DNA of 64,000 nt from contig NZ_JAGIOP010000002.1 in the NCBI RefSeq assembly GCF_017876775.1, positions 186,001 through 250,000 on the forward strand, read 5' to 3'. Numbering within the stretch: position 1 is the first letter of the stretch; the number at the start of each line of letters is the position of its first letter. The notes below the pieces were generated by a model. That model had not been told where the DNA came from. It worked only from the letters and a program-made list of their open reading frames with translations, and ran no database searches. This document shows, piece by piece, positions 30,472 to 38,932 of this stretch. The position numbers and the translations under genes are program-made. The DNA comes from Mycolicibacterium lutetiense. Its GTDB lineage: Bacteria; Actinomycetota; Actinomycetes; Mycobacteriales; Mycobacteriaceae.

Positions 30472-31848
30472 GGGACTGTCAGAGAAACGGTGGATCTGAT
30501 CTTGGTGTGACACGCCGAGCGTGAGCTTGGCGGGAAGGATCACCAATGTCAGAAACACTCGATCCCGTGGCGACTGAACTGGATCAACGGCAGCTTGCCG
30601 AACAATTGTTGGCGCAGGCCAAGGAGCAAGGCGTCGAGCTGGTCGGCCCGAACGGGCTGCTCAACCAGTTGACGAAGAACGTGCTGGAGACCGCGTTGGA
30701 TGCCGAGATGACCGAACATCTGGGTTATGACCGGCATGATCCCACCGGGCGGGGCAGCGGCAACTCCCGTAACGGGATGCGATCCAAGACGGTGTTCACC
30801 GAGATCGGCCCGGTCGACATCGACGTGCCGCGGGATGTGAATTCCTCGTTCGAGCCGCAGATCGTCAAGAAACGCCAACGTCGCCTGACCGGTATCGATG
30901 AGATCGTCTTGTCCTTGACGGCCAAGGGATTGACCACCGGGGAAGTGTCGGCGCACTTCGCCGACGTCTACGGCGCCACGGTGTCCAAGGACACCATCAG
31001 CCGGATCACCGACAAGGTGATCGAGGAGATGGCCGAGTGGTGCAACCGTCCGTTGGAGGCGGTGTATCCGGTGGTGTTCATCGACGCCATCAACGTCAAG
31101 GTCCGCGACGGCCAGGTCACCAACCGGCCGGTCTACGTGGCCATCGGAGTCACCTGCGGCGGGGAACGCGACATCCTCGGTTTGCGGGCCGGCGACGGTG
31201 GTGAGGGCGCCAAGTTCTGGCTGGCGGTGCTCACCGAGATCAAGAACCGCGGCACAGGTGACGTGTGCATCGTGGTGTGCGACGGCCTGAAGGGGCTGCC
31301 CGAAGCGATCACCACGGTGTGGGACCGTGCCATCGTCCAGACATGTGTTATTCATCTGCTGCGCAACACGTTTCGATACGCGTCGCGGAAGTACTGGGAC
31401 CAGATCGCCAAGGACATCCGCCCGGTCTACACCGCGGCGTCGGAGGCCGCGGCCAAGGAACGCTTCACCGAGTTCACCGCGACGTGGGGTGCCCGGTACC
31501 CGGCGATCATCCGATTGTGGGAGAACGCCTGGAGCGAGTTCGTGCCGTTCCTGGACTACGACGTCGAGATCCGACGCGTCATCTGCTCGACCAACGCCGT
31601 CGAATCCCTCAATGCCCGTTACCGCAGAGCGATTCGCGCCCGCGGGCACTTCCCGACCGAGCAGGCCGCGATGAAGTGTCTCTACCTCGTGACCCGCTCC
31701 CTAGACCCCACCGGCCGCGGTAAGGCACGATGGGCAATGAGGTGGAAGCCAGCGCTCAATGCGTTCGCGATCACCTTCGAAGGCCGGATCACCCCGACCG
31801 GCAACTAACAGATGCCAAGGTCGGATCCACCGTTAATCTGACAGCCCC
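30472..31848 (+). mobile_element. IS256-family insertion sequence, complete
   Basis: The element is 1377 bases long. Its 34-base terminal inverted repeats (30472-30505, starting GGGACTGTCA, and 31815-31848, starting GGGGCTGTCA on the opposite strand) match at 29 positions. It is flanked by the exact 8-bp duplication TTTGACTT and contains one intact transposase gene. It sits 48 bases after the recombinase operon and before the catabolic cargo, and looks potentially active. Confidence 0.9.
30546..31808 (+). CDS. IS256-family (mutator type) transposase
   Basis: The protein (420 aa) is full length for the family and has no frameshift. The signature region DGLKGLPEAITTVW...QTCVIHLLRNTFRYASRKYWD holds one catalytic Asp and the conserved CVIHLLRN motif. 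An earlier Asp lies in VVFIDAINVKVRDGQV, and the late Glu in STNAVESLNARYRRAIR. The start ATG has GGAAGGA upstream. It catalyses cut-and-paste movement of its own element. Confidence 0.95.
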   Translation: MSETLDPVATELDQRQLAEQLLAQAKEQGVELVGPNGLLNQLTKNVLETALDAEMTEHLGYDRHDPTGRGSGNSRNGMRSKTVFTEIGPVDIDVPRDVNSSFEPQIVKKRQRRLTGIDEIVLSLTAKGLTTGEVSAHFADVYGATVSKDTISRITDKVIEEMAEWCNRPLEAVYPVVFIDAINVKVRDGQVTNRPVYVAIGVTCGGERDILGLRAGDGGEGAKFWLAVLTEIKNRGTGDVCIVVCDGLKGLPEAITTVWDRAIVQTCVIHLLRNTFRYASRKYWDQIAKDIRPVYTAASEAAAKERFTEFTATWGARYPAIIRLWENAWSEFVPFLDYDVEIRRVICSTNAVESLNARYRRAIRARGHFPTEQAAMKCLYLVTRSLDPTGRGKARWAMRWKPALNAFAITFEGRITPTGN

Positions 31849-32101
31849 TTTGACTTACAACGAGCGGCCAGTGTATCGCGCTGTCAACTCTGATTGACGG
31901 ATTGATGCTCAGCTGCACTGTCTTAGTTGAGCGCCGTCACAGCCGGTTTCATCGACCGGCGTCTTGGTTGGAGAGAGCCGGGGACGTGATCTTGTGAGCG
32001 GGAGCCTCCAGGAGGTCGGCCAGGTTCAGCCCGGTCGACCGTGGGTGAAGTTCGCCCCGAATCGTCTCGCCGACTCGGCGGTATGAGGCCGCTCGCTACC
32101 T

Positions 32102-34105
32102 CTAGGGGTTGCCCGCTCTAGCGAGCTCCACGGGCAGGTTGGAGAAGATGGGCATCCCGGTGATCGGGTCGATGTCGTCGGCGCTGGTCAGCTGGTTGAC
32201 GTTGCAGCTGCCCTCAAAGCCGTGCGGCACCGAAAGGGCGCCGGATACAAGCGTGGGATCGATCGTCACGGAGCCCGTGAGTTCACCGTGCCTGCTTCGG
32301 ACGACCGCGATGTCCCCATCGTTCAGACCGCGTTTGGCGGCGTCGTCGGGATTGACGTATATACCGGTGGTGCCATGGTCGGCCGATTTGCGGGAATTGA
32401 GTTGGTTCTTCTGCCGTCGCGAGATGAGCACGAGGTCGGGTCCGGGGGCCAGCTCGGCAAGCTGAGCTACAAGCGGGCCTGGCGCCAGCCGCCAGCCCCC
32501 GAACTCGTCGGCCCGTGACTGCAGCCAGCCGAATGCCCGGTCCGCCGCCACGGTGTAGTTCGCTTCGCCGCTGGTGTCGATGGGCGTCCGCGCGCCCAGC
32601 GCGAGTAGAGCCACCACGTCGTCGTCGGTGACGGTGTCTGGGTTCACTCCGGGGAAGAAGTCCAGACTCATCCGCTTTCCGATTTGGGTCAGGATCCACC
32701 AGTAGGACCGGACGTCACCTCGCGGCGCTACCACCGCGGGGGTGAACTGCGCACCGAGCTCGGGGAACGAAAAGTCTGTACCCAGCGACACGTCGGGACG
32801 TTCCAGCTGATCCTTGGCGGGCAACACGTGAGTGGACAGCGCCGTCGTCGCGTTGTCGGCGATCTCGACCGTGAGCAGGACCTCGAGTTGTCGCAGCGCG
32901 GCGGTGATCCGCTCGGTTCCCGGCATGCAGGTGATCAGGTTGCCGCTGAGGTTGATCAGCGCGCGCAGGTTGCCACTCTCGATCTCGTCCGGCATTGCCG
33001 CGCAGGGGTATTCGCCTGCGACCGAGCGCAGGTCGGGACGGCTCGCGGGCCCGGGCCCGCGGAACCCCTCCTCCGGCGCAGTCGGGATGCGGCGGTTGTC
33101 GAGCTGGGTGAGCATGCCGGGATTCGACCAGGCGCCGCCCTCGCGGTCGAGCGACCCGGTGACGATCATCAGCGCCCAGGTCATCCACGCGGTCACGTTG
33201 GCCGCAGGCGACATTGACACGCCGGTGCCCGACTCGACGCTGACCCTGCCGGCGCGCCGTACTGCGGCCGAGAACTCTTCCAGGACCTCGGTCGCGATGC
33301 CGCTGATCGCCGCCGCCCGGGCGCACGTAAAGCCCTCGACGGCCTCTGCCAGCGCCTCGACGTCCTGCGCGTGCCGGTCGAGGTATTCGCGATCGGCGCC
33401 GTCGCGCAGCAGCTCGCGCACCAGGTAGGCCAGCACCGCGTAGTCGGTCCCCGGCCTGGTCTGCAGGTGTCGCGTCGCCTTGACCGCGGTCTCCGAGCGG
33501 CGCGGGTCGAGCACCCACACCTGCCCCTCAGTGGTGAACTCCCGCATCCGCACGGCCGGGCTGCTCAGCATCGCGGTGTGTCCGTGTGAGACAAGGGGAT
33601 TGGTGCCGACGTAGATCGTCATCCGGCAGCGGCCGAAGTCCGGACGCGGCAAGGCGGCAAAGCCGCCGATCATCTCGCCCACGAGAATCTTGGATACGGT
33701 GTCGATCGTCATGTCGCTGTAGTAGGAGCGAGTGCGAAGTGCCTTGCGCATCATCTGCGCGGTCGCGTAGGCGGCACTGTCGAGGTACCCGCCGCCGCCG
33801 AGGAAGATGCCGACGGCGTCCGGTCCGGACTCGTCGATGATAGCGCGCAGCTTGGCAGCGACGTCGTCAAGCGCTTCATCCCACGAAACCCGCTCCATTG
33901 CATCGCCGTTGCGTATCTTCGGATACAGCAGCCGGTCCTCGCGGTGGTGGCCGTGTCCCATGGCCCGGCCCTTGGAGCAGGTGTAGCCGTGCGAGAGTAG
34001 GTTATCGGCGTCGCCGCGGACGCTGAGCACACGCTCTTCGTCGTCGACCTCGACGAGCACTCCACATGCGGATGTGCAGATTCGGCAGAAGGACTTTCGG
34101 ATCAT
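32102..34105 (-). CDS. Molybdopterin-dependent oxidoreductase (MopB superfamily) with a 4Fe-4S site
   Basis: A 667-residue enzyme of the formate dehydrogenase/nitrate reductase group. The N-terminus CRICTSACGVLVEV...CSKGRAMG gives a CxxCxxxC-xn-C [4Fe-4S] site, followed by WDEALDDVAAKL, IYVGTNPLVSHGH (molybdopterin contacts) and a C-terminal dinucleotide-binding domain (GIYVNPDDAAKRGLNDGD). There is no signal peptide, so it acts in the cytoplasm. The start overlaps the stop of the next gene upstream by ATGA, so it is in one operon with the diaminopentanoate-dehydrogenase-like gene. The substrate is unknown; some relatives hydroxylate or hydrate hydrophobic compounds. Confidence 0.85.
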   Translation of the reverse strand: MIRKSFCRICTSACGVLVEVDDEERVLSVRGDADNLLSHGYTCSKGRAMGHGHHREDRLLYPKIRNGDAMERVSWDEALDDVAAKLRAIIDESGPDAVGIFLGGGGYLDSAAYATAQMMRKALRTRSYYSDMTIDTVSKILVGEMIGGFAALPRPDFGRCRMTIYVGTNPLVSHGHTAMLSSPAVRMREFTTEGQVWVLDPRRSETAVKATRHLQTRPGTDYAVLAYLVRELLRDGADREYLDRHAQDVEALAEAVEGFTCARAAAISGIATEVLEEFSAAVRRAGRVSVESGTGVSMSPAANVTAWMTWALMIVTGSLDREGGAWSNPGMLTQLDNRRIPTAPEEGFRGPGPASRPDLRSVAGEYPCAAMPDEIESGNLRALINLSGNLITCMPGTERITAALRQLEVLLTVEIADNATTALSTHVLPAKDQLERPDVSLGTDFSFPELGAQFTPAVVAPRGDVRSYWWILTQIGKRMSLDFFPGVNPDTVTDDDVVALLALGARTPIDTSGEANYTVAADRAFGWLQSRADEFGGWRLAPGPLVAQLAELAPGPDLVLISRRQKNQLNSRKSADHGTTGIYVNPDDAAKRGLNDGDIAVVRSRHGELTGSVTIDPTLVSGALSVPHGFEGSCNVNQLTSADDIDPITGMPIFSNLPVELARAGNP

Positions 34106-35217
34106 GCGATCACCTCGTCGGTGCGCCGTCTGTGACCTGCTTCGGACTCGGGTACGAGAAGCGCTGCAATCGCGGGAAGTTCAGCGTAGGTGACGATGCC
34201 GGGCGGCGCCGCGCACACCGCCGGAATGGCGTTCACCAATGGTGCGGCGGTGATCCGTAAGCCAATGTTGCGCATGCGTTGCGGTGACCAATCGGCGAGA
34301 TCTGCATCGGTGGGCAGCAGGTCGATCTTCATGCGCACGTTCGGGTCGCCAGAAATATCGACGAGGTAGCCGTGTTCGATGTGCCACGCTGGCTCCAGCA
34401 GCGGGGTGGCGGCCCATCGCTGCTGGACACAAACCACCTCCTGGCCAGCCTGGTGTCCGCTCCATCTGACCTCGATACCCCCGACATGGCCGTCGCGAAT
34501 CAGGACGCCGTCGGCGACGGCCTCCTGTGTCGCGTGCGCGAACTCAACCGAACAGGAGATCTCGTCGAGTTCGACACGCAGCATTCGGGCTAACGCGTCG
34601 ACGGCTTCGGCGAACACCGCCGTGGCGACACGTACGTCCTCCACATGGCCGGGGTCGTTCTTGGGTCGACCCCATCCGACCCCAGCGAAGTTGGCGTCTC
34701 CGATGAACTCTGAGACGTCAACGGACTCCACTACTGTTGCTCTGCGCACGTTCGTCGAGACACCGCTGGCCGCCGCGGCGGCAAGCTGCACGAACCCCGG
34801 GTTCATTCCGCTGCCGAAAATGCTCGAACCACCGCCGAGCGCAGCAGAGTTGAGCGCTGCACGGTCATTGCTGGACAGATTGACGCCTGTCATGAATTCC
34901 GCGCTGGTGACGACATTGACACCGGCTCGTAGTATCCGTTGCACCTCAGCAAGGTTGAAGTGCAGGGGCGTATACACCACGCAGTCAGGCCGCAACTCGA
35001 CTAAGGCATCCACATCGGCGGTAGCCCGGACGCCCAGGTCCGTTCCCAGACCGCACAGCGCGCCCAGGTCGACCCCGGCTTTCTCGGGCGAGCGGGCGTA
35101 TGCGCCGACCACAGCGATATCCGGTCGGCCCATGAGGGCACGCACGACCTCCGCAGCCACGTTGCCCGTCGTCCATTGCACGACGCGGAGCACTCGCTGC
35201 TCAACCTCGAATGTCAT
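34102..35217 (-). CDS. Diaminopentanoate-dehydrogenase/dihydrodipicolinate-reductase-like oxidoreductase 1
   Basis: A 371-residue NAD(P)-binding protein. The Rossmann motif VVQWTTGNVAAEVVRAL is at the N-terminus; CVVYTPLHFNLAEVQRILRAGVNVVTSAEF and SIFGSGMNPGFVQL follow, as in 2,4-diaminopentanoate dehydrogenase-related proteins. The C-terminal half carries the NAIPAVCAAPPGI signature shared with the three paralogues in this island. A GTG at 35256 is an alternative start. It lies between the P450 and the MopB enzyme, overlapping the latter. True substrates of this family in actinobacteria are mostly unknown. Confidence 0.75.
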   Translation of the reverse strand: MTFEVEQRVLRVVQWTTGNVAAEVVRALMGRPDIAVVGAYARSPEKAGVDLGALCGLGTDLGVRATADVDALVELRPDCVVYTPLHFNLAEVQRILRAGVNVVTSAEFMTGVNLSSNDRAALNSAALGGGSSIFGSGMNPGFVQLAAAAASGVSTNVRRATVVESVDVSEFIGDANFAGVGWGRPKNDPGHVEDVRVATAVFAEAVDALARMLRVELDEISCSVEFAHATQEAVADGVLIRDGHVGGIEVRWSGHQAGQEVVCVQQRWAATPLLEPAWHIEHGYLVDISGDPNVRMKIDLLPTDADLADWSPQRMRNIGLRITAAPLVNAIPAVCAAPPGIVTYAELPAIAALLVPESEAGHRRRTDEVIA

Positions 35218-35259
35218 CGAATTGGACCGATCTCGGGCCCCATGCTTGGTGACCACGAA

Positions 35260-36480
35260 TCACTTACCTGCGCCGACGGGTTCACTGGGTGTGAATACGA
35301 CCGGCATCGATTCCAAGCCACTGACGAAGTTCGCCGCGCGCAGCGGCAGCGCCAATTCGTCGGCCAGCCGCAAGTCCGGAAGCCGCTTCCATGTCCGAGT
35401 GAGCATAAGCTTGAGTTCGAGGCGCGCGAGTTGGTTACCCAGACAAAAGTGCGTACCGAAGCCGAAGGCGATGTGGCTGTTCGGATTACGGTCGATTCGG
35501 AAGTTGTCCGGGTCGCCGAACACCGTCTCGTCGAAGTTAGCCGACTCGAACATCAGCATGATCTTCTCGCCCTCGCGCATCTCGGTCCCGTGGAACGTGG
35601 TGTCGGCGGTGAGCGTGCGGCACATGTTCTTCACCGGCGACGTCCAGCGCAACATCTCCTCGATAGCACCGGGCGCCAGCTCTGGGTCGGCGACCAGGCG
35701 TTCCCACTGGTCGCGGCGGCGTAGCAGCTGTTCAGTGCCGCCTGAGAGGGTGTGTCGGGTCGTCTCGTCGCCGCCGATCAGGAGCAGCAACGTCTCCATG
35801 ACGATCTCGTCGTCACTCATTCGCTCGCCCTCGACCTCTGCGTTGACGAGCACGGAGAACAGGTCGTCGGTGGGCTCGGCGCGGCGCTTGGCGATGGCGT
35901 CCATCGTGAACGCGGTGTAGGCGGCGTGGGTGTCCATCAGATTCTGGACGGTCTGTTCGTCGAGGTGGGAGCTCAGCCCGCACACCAGCTCGTCAGACCA
36001 TTGCAGCAGCTTTGCGCGCTCGTTGGGCAGCACGCCCAGCATGTCGCCGATGACCGCCATCGGCAGTGGTGCGGCGATGTCGCGGACGAAGTCGCATTCC
36101 CCGCGTTCGCACACGGCGTCGATCAGCGTGTCGCACAGCCGCTCAATCGAGGGCACCTTGCCCATCACCCGTTTGCGGGTGAAGCCGGCGTTGACCAACT
36201 TGCGCCGCAACAGATGGGCGGGATCGTCCATGTCGATCATGTACGGCATCCCGGGCTGGTCGGGCCGGATGCCGCCGGTGGACGAGAACAACTCGGGGTT
36301 GCGCTCGGCGTCGAGGACTGCTTGATAGGTCGCCGCCGCGGCCAGCCCGTTGCGGTCGCGAAAGACGGGCTCGTTGGTCCGCATCCACCGGTACGCATCG
36401 CGAGTGCTGCTGTCTGCGTAGAACGTGCCGTCGGTCAGGTCGACATCTGGCCGTGTCCGCGGTCCGGTGTCAATTGTCAT
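35260..36480 (-). CDS. Cytochrome P450, CYP142/CYP125-like
   Basis: The protein (406 aa) is a complete bacterial P450. The oxygen-binding I-helix reads LLLIGGDETTRHTLSGG, the ExxR motif lies in IEEMLRWTSPVKNMCRTLT further on, and the haem-binding loop is FGFGTHFCLGNQLARLE. The stretch EKIMLMFESANFDE and the end NFVSGLESMPVVFTPS strongly recall CYP142, a cholesterol side-chain (C26/27) hydroxylase of mycobacteria. This suggests a sterol or terpenoid substrate. It needs a ferredoxin and reductase, and none is in the adjacent genes. It is upstream of the oxidoreductase and MopB genes, probably in one operon. Confidence 0.85.
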   Translation of the reverse strand: MTIDTGPRTRPDVDLTDGTFYADSSTRDAYRWMRTNEPVFRDRNGLAAAATYQAVLDAERNPELFSSTGGIRPDQPGMPYMIDMDDPAHLLRRKLVNAGFTRKRVMGKVPSIERLCDTLIDAVCERGECDFVRDIAAPLPMAVIGDMLGVLPNERAKLLQWSDELVCGLSSHLDEQTVQNLMDTHAAYTAFTMDAIAKRRAEPTDDLFSVLVNAEVEGERMSDDEIVMETLLLLIGGDETTRHTLSGGTEQLLRRRDQWERLVADPELAPGAIEEMLRWTSPVKNMCRTLTADTTFHGTEMREGEKIMLMFESANFDETVFGDPDNFRIDRNPNSHIAFGFGTHFCLGNQLARLELKLMLTRTWKRLPDLRLADELALPLRAANFVSGLESMPVVFTPSEPVGAGK

Positions 36481-36635
36481 TGTCGATCCCTGTTCGAGTG
36501 GTGAATTGACCTGCTAGGTACTTCCACGAGCGAGGCCGACTGCACCGCGGGCTTGGTGCAGCCGGCCTCCTGTCGATCGCCGAAGCAACTGGCTTTCGGG
36601 AATGGATCGACGTGTGCTGAAGACATGCGATGCAG

Positions 36636-37766
36636 TCAGATTGCCCGGATGCCTTCTTCTTTCGGACGCAGCGACCCGATCGCAGGGGTCAGCGGGATGC
36701 GCAATGCATCGACAAGGCCGGGTTCGGCAGCGCATACCCACGGGATGGCGTTGATGGCCCGCATGCCAGTCGCGAGTAAGCCGTGATCTGTGGAGTCCTC
36801 GTCGTCGTGGAATCCGACCTCGAATTCGGCATCGAAGCTCGGCTCGCCCTCGATGATGACGCGCCACACTCCGTCAATTCCGCCGGCGCGGCTCTTCGGC
36901 CAGTCCGGGGCGATATCGTCGGCCATCCGGTCGACATGCTCGATGGTGATGGCTTCATGGCCGTCCACCACGCCGATGCAGCGGAACCAGACGGCGCCCA
37001 CGGTGCCTTCCTCGATGACCCCGGAGAGCGTCTCGAGTCGGCGCGGCGCAGGCGCGAACTTGCAGTCCTCACGGATTTCGTCGAGCTGCACCCCGAACGC
37101 GTCGGCGACCATCGTCACCGCCGCACCCCAACCGAATTTGATGACGCCTGGGATCATCACGCCGCCCTGATAGTCCAGCGGTTGACCGAAGCCGAACAGC
37201 TCGCGCATCTCGTAGATCGTGCTGTCGCGGGAGTAGTCGGTGATCTCCAAGCCGCGAACCGAATACACCCGGTTCGACATCGACGACAGCGCCACCGCGA
37301 AAAGATCACATCCGAAGCCAGGCTCGATGCCCGTGGAGTAAATGGAGCTACCGCCTTCGTGAGCGGCATCGACGATCCGCTGCAGCGTCGAGGGCTTCAA
37401 CGAGCCACGCGGGTAGACCATCCCCGGCACCGACGTCGTCACGATATTCTTACCCGCCCGTAGGATCCTGCAGAAATCCTCGAACGCCTCACGTGGACGG
37501 TTGGTCGCCGGCCCGGTGTAGATGATGCAGTCGGCGTCACCGGACAGAATCGCGTCTTTATCACGAGTCGCGGCGACGCCGAGGGGGTCGATCCCGGCGA
37601 GCGTGCCGGCGTCCTGACCGTCCTTGGATTCCGAATGGACCCACACTCCAACGAGTTCCAGATTCGGGCGGCCGGCAACCGAGCGAATGGCCAGCTTACC
37701 GACCCGGCCGGTCGCCCATACTACGACTTTGTAGGTCCTATCGATGTTGTCCAACGGGTTGGTCAT
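36636..37766 (-). CDS. Diaminopentanoate-dehydrogenase-like oxidoreductase 2
   Basis: A 376-residue member of the same family as the three other copies here. The Rossmann loop is VVVWATGRVGKLAIRS. It is closest to copy 4 (40900-42027): both read NLELxGVWVHSESKDGQDAG, PGFGCDL and LLATGMRAxNAIPWVC, far more alike than to copies 1 and 3. It diverges from the TetR gene at 37903 across a region with two palindromic operators, so that regulator probably controls it. The ATG at 37766 lacks a strong ribosome site. Confidence 0.75.
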   Translation of the reverse strand: MTNPLDNIDRTYKVVVWATGRVGKLAIRSVAGRPNLELVGVWVHSESKDGQDAGTLAGIDPLGVAATRDKDAILSGDADCIIYTGPATNRPREAFEDFCRILRAGKNIVTTSVPGMVYPRGSLKPSTLQRIVDAAHEGGSSIYSTGIEPGFGCDLFAVALSSMSNRVYSVRGLEITDYSRDSTIYEMRELFGFGQPLDYQGGVMIPGVIKFGWGAAVTMVADAFGVQLDEIREDCKFAPAPRRLETLSGVIEEGTVGAVWFRCIGVVDGHEAITIEHVDRMADDIAPDWPKSRAGGIDGVWRVIIEGEPSFDAEFEVGFHDDEDSTDHGLLATGMRAINAIPWVCAAEPGLVDALRIPLTPAIGSLRPKEEGIRAI

Positions 37767-37806
37767 GGTGCAACAACTCCTGCCTCGATGCTGGTGACTC
37801 CACCAA

Positions 37807-37845
37807 GTCAACACCGTTGACCCCGTACCCGTCAACAGTGTTGAC
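37807..37845. promoter_or_regulatory. Tandem palindromic operators GTCAAC-N3-GTTGAC
   Basis: Two copies of a perfect inverted repeat, GTCAACACCGTTGAC (37807-37821) and GTCAACAGTGTTGAC (37831-37845), lie 24 bases apart in the divergent region between oxidoreductase 2 and the TetR gene. Such spacing allows two dimers to bind on nearly the same face of DNA. They are most likely the binding sites of the adjacent TetR. Confidence 0.75.
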
Positions 37846-37902
37846 CAGATGGGGAGCCGAGGGCAGGATGGGCATTCACTTCGAGTCCCAAGGAGGACCA
37901 CG

Positions 37903-38475
37903 ATGGCGCAGGCAGCCACAAAGTCGGCGCCTCGACGCGGTCGGTCCATGACGACCGCCGAAGCGATCAAGCGCTGCGCGGCCCGACGGTTCTGGCGCGA
38001 CGGTTACGCCTCGACCTCGGTGCGCGCGATCGCCGCGGACGTCGGCGTCGACCCGGCGTTGGTGATCCGCCACTTTGGATCGAAGGAGGAGTTATTCCTC
38101 GAAACGCTCCCGGTGCGAGGGTTTTGGGACGACGTGTTGGCCGGCCCGTTGGATACGCTCGGTACCCGGCTGGTGGATTTCGTGCTCAGTCGCGCGTCGG
38201 GAAAGATGCTGCGGGTGCATACCACGTTGGTGCGGGCGTCCGACAGCCCGGCGGTGCGGGCGCGGCTCTACGAGATCGTGGACTCGTCGTTCATCGAGCT
38301 GCTGAGGGAGCGGCTGCCCGGGCCGGATCCGGTGCTGCGTGCAAGGTTGATGGCCGCCCAGGTCGGTGGGCTGCTGCAGTCGCTGAGCATGTCCGATGAA
38401 GCGTTGCGCGATGACGATCCCGCCGCGGTCGTCGCGGTTTACGGCCAGGCTATCCAGAGCATCGTCGGGGTCTGA
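37903..38475 (+). CDS. TetR-family transcriptional regulator 1
   Basis: A 190-residue repressor. The helix-turn-helix STSVRAIAADVGVDPALVIRHFGSKEELF sits at residues 41-70 and is canonical, followed by a ligand-binding domain. The ATG has AGGAGG seven bases upstream. It diverges from oxidoreductase 2, and the two GTCAAC palindromes in between are its probable operators. The ligand is probably a substrate or CoA intermediate of the cluster. Confidence 0.85.
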   Translation: MAQAATKSAPRRGRSMTTAEAIKRCAARRFWRDGYASTSVRAIAADVGVDPALVIRHFGSKEELFLETLPVRGFWDDVLAGPLDTLGTRLVDFVLSRASGKMLRVHTTLVRASDSPAVRARLYEIVDSSFIELLRERLPGPDPVLRARLMAAQVGGLLQSLSMSDEALRDDDPAAVVAVYGQAIQSIVGV

Positions 38476-38510
38476 AAGATGTCCACCTTTGCACCGTCGG
38501 AAAGGCCGAT

Positions 38511-38924
38511 GTGACCGCATCGCCGAGAATGCATCACGTGATCTATGCCGTTGACCGCGAGCGGTTCGAGGCGGCCACTGCGTTCTTTTCCGAAGTCGGA
38601 TTCACCTTCACCGCCGTCGAATTGGGAGACGTCGGTTTGCAGGTGAGGGTGGATTGGACCGGAGGGGTGGAGCTGATCAGCCCGCTGGACACCGAGGCGG
38701 GACGCAGCAGCGCGGTGGCCGAGTTTCTCGCCTCCCGCGGCGACGGCGTCTACTCGGTCGCGATCCGGGTCGCCGACATGGCTGCCGCTGAGCAGGTGGC
38801 CGCCCGGTATGGGGCGGTCACCGGGTTCCGCCAGCATCGAGACGGTGACGGCTTCGCACTCGACGAATCGGAGATGACGGTACTGGGCCTGCCAATGACG
38901 TTGCTGGCCACCGACTTACCCTGA
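38511..38924 (+). CDS. VOC-family (glyoxalase/bleomycin-resistance fold) protein
   Basis: A 137-residue protein with two beta-alpha-beta-beta-beta modules: MHHVIYAVDRERFEAATAFFSEVGF and VYSVAIRVADMAAAEQVAARYG. Metal-site residues are plausible at the His near the start (HHVIYAV) and Glu in ELISPLD. It starts with GTG at 38511, 35 bases after the TetR gene, and is likely cotranscribed with it. In catabolic clusters such proteins act as epimerases, lyases or dioxygenases; which applies here is unclear. Confidence 0.7.
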   Translation: MTASPRMHHVIYAVDRERFEAATAFFSEVGFTFTAVELGDVGLQVRVDWTGGVELISPLDTEAGRSSAVAEFLASRGDGVYSVAIRVADMAAAEQVAARYGAVTGFRQHRDGDGFALDESEMTVLGLPMTLLATDLP

Positions 38925-38932
38925 AACTGGCG

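Noticed and set aside
31949..32095. Minus-strand stop-free stretch ending in PALSNQDAGR, just after the MopB gene
   Set aside because: Only about 48 codons, no start, stop codon right upstream and no family recognised; it may be a remnant but cannot be supported.
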